DNA from: Gemmatimonadota bacterium
Lineage (GTDB): Bacteria > Gemmatimonadota > Gemmatimonadetes > Gemmatimonadales > Gemmatimonadaceae
Direction: 5' to 3'
DNA length: 35,397 bases
NCBI GenBank assembly: GCA_019510405.1
Contig: JAEKKK010000117.1
Coordinates: 1-35,397 of the forward strand
Position numbers and translations under genes: made by a program. Under the pieces are notes generated by a model. That model did no database searches. It was not told the origin of the DNA and saw only the letters and a list, made by a program, of their open reading frames with translations. This document shows positions 34,808 through 35,397 of the stretch, piece by piece. The stretch's first letter is position 1, and every line of letters begins with the position of its first letter.

Positions 34808-34900
34808 TGCGGCGATGCGGAAGGGCCTCGGGATGCACGAGATTCCCGAGGCCGTTCGTCTTTCCGCATCCCCTCACCCCCGCATCCCCTCATCCCCGCA
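34787..34900. terminator. palindromic repeat, copy 3; probable bidirectional terminator
   Basis: Core GGCCTCGGGA (34824-34833)/TCCCGAGGCC (34844-34853), 10-nt loop; flanked by inverted GGGGATGAGGTGATGCGG-type arms; convergent CDS ends lie inside both arms. Confidence 0.75.
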
Positions 34901-35273
34901 GTTCGTAGTCGATCGTGTAGTAGTGCTTCTTCTCCACGATCTCGATGCCGATCGTCCCCGTGATTCCCGTGAGCTGCCCCGTCCCCGAGCCGGGCACGAT
35001 GACGACGTCGAGTGACTGCCCCTCGGCGTTGCGCAGGCCACGGTGCGCGAAGAGAAAGCTCCCCGCCTTGCCGTGCAGCGTGCCGGTGAGCCGGTCGATC
35101 GCGACGTAGACGGCCGCTCCCGTCAGCGGCTCGTGCGCCGCGAGCATCTCTCCGTTCGCCACGGCCTCCAGGTCGCCGTGGAACTCCTTGTACAACGTCA
35201 TCCGCGCGACCGGCGCATCGTCGGCGGTCTGCTGCGGCGTGATGGTGACGTCGAAGGTGCCCTTTCCGTGCAT
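34890..35273 (-). CDS. DUF3224 family protein
   Basis: MHGKGTFDVTITPQQ...FHGDLEAVANGEMLAA...AYVAIDRLTGTLHGKAGSFLFAHRG...VVIVPGSGTGQLTGITGTIGIEI...HYYTIDYEL. Confidence 0.87.
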   Translation of the reverse strand: MHGKGTFDVTITPQQTADDAPVARMTLYKEFHGDLEAVANGEMLAAHEPLTGAAVYVAIDRLTGTLHGKAGSFLFAHRGLRNAEGQSLDVVIVPGSGTGQLTGITGTIGIEIVEKKHYYTIDYELRG

Positions 35274-35337
35274 TGTTGGCTCCGCGAGAAATCGGTGAAC
35301 AGTGATCGGTGAACGGTGATCGGTTTACTGCGTCAAC

Positions 35338-35397
35338 TGGGCACTGCCGCGGCGTGATTGGCCGGCACACCAACCAATCACGCCGCGGCAGTGCCCA
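35338..35397. repeat. perfect 24-bp inverted repeat with 12-nt loop at the window edge
   Basis: tgggcactgccgcggcgtgattgg (35338-35361) / ccaatcacgccgcggcagtgccca (35374-35397). Confidence 0.95.

Overview
High-GC bacterial chromosomal window, probably Gemmatimonadota judged by the gene set and repeat vocabulary (inference only). It is mostly ordinary housekeeping and signalling genes: pfkA-type phosphofructokinase, DEIH-box helicase, CGNR protein, soluble transhydrogenase, LD-carboxypeptidase, two Ser/Thr protein kinases, cyanobacterial-type ispH, SGNH hydrolase, mocA-like nucleotidyltransferase, histidine kinase, DinB proteins, APC permease, PAS-GGDEF protein, KirBac channel, lgt, GNATs, DUF2461 and DUF3224. 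No rRNA, tRNA, CRISPR array or transposase was recognised. The strongest hidden signal is at 2873..3100. A SelW/Rdx-family reading frame there is interrupted by an in-frame TGA exactly where the second redox Cys/Sec of CxxC/CxxU belongs (MTITIEYCTV-U-SYEPRAARLAAELSEEFP...). The TGA is followed by a perfect 7-bp stem with an AGGTT loop at a distance suitable for a bacterial SECIS. The ORF track misses this gene because it reads TGA as stop. Other notable signals: (i) a 37-bp tandem duplication that frameshifts a membrane glycosyltransferase-like gene; (ii) a three-copy palindromic repeat family (GGCCTCGGGA-10 nt-TCCCGAGGCC) found only at convergent gene ends, supplying stop codons and probably acting as a bidirectional terminator; (iii) TANNNT boxes 6-8 nt upstream of at least six starts, suggesting leaderless transcription; (iv) a perfect 24-bp inverted repeat ending exactly at the window edge.
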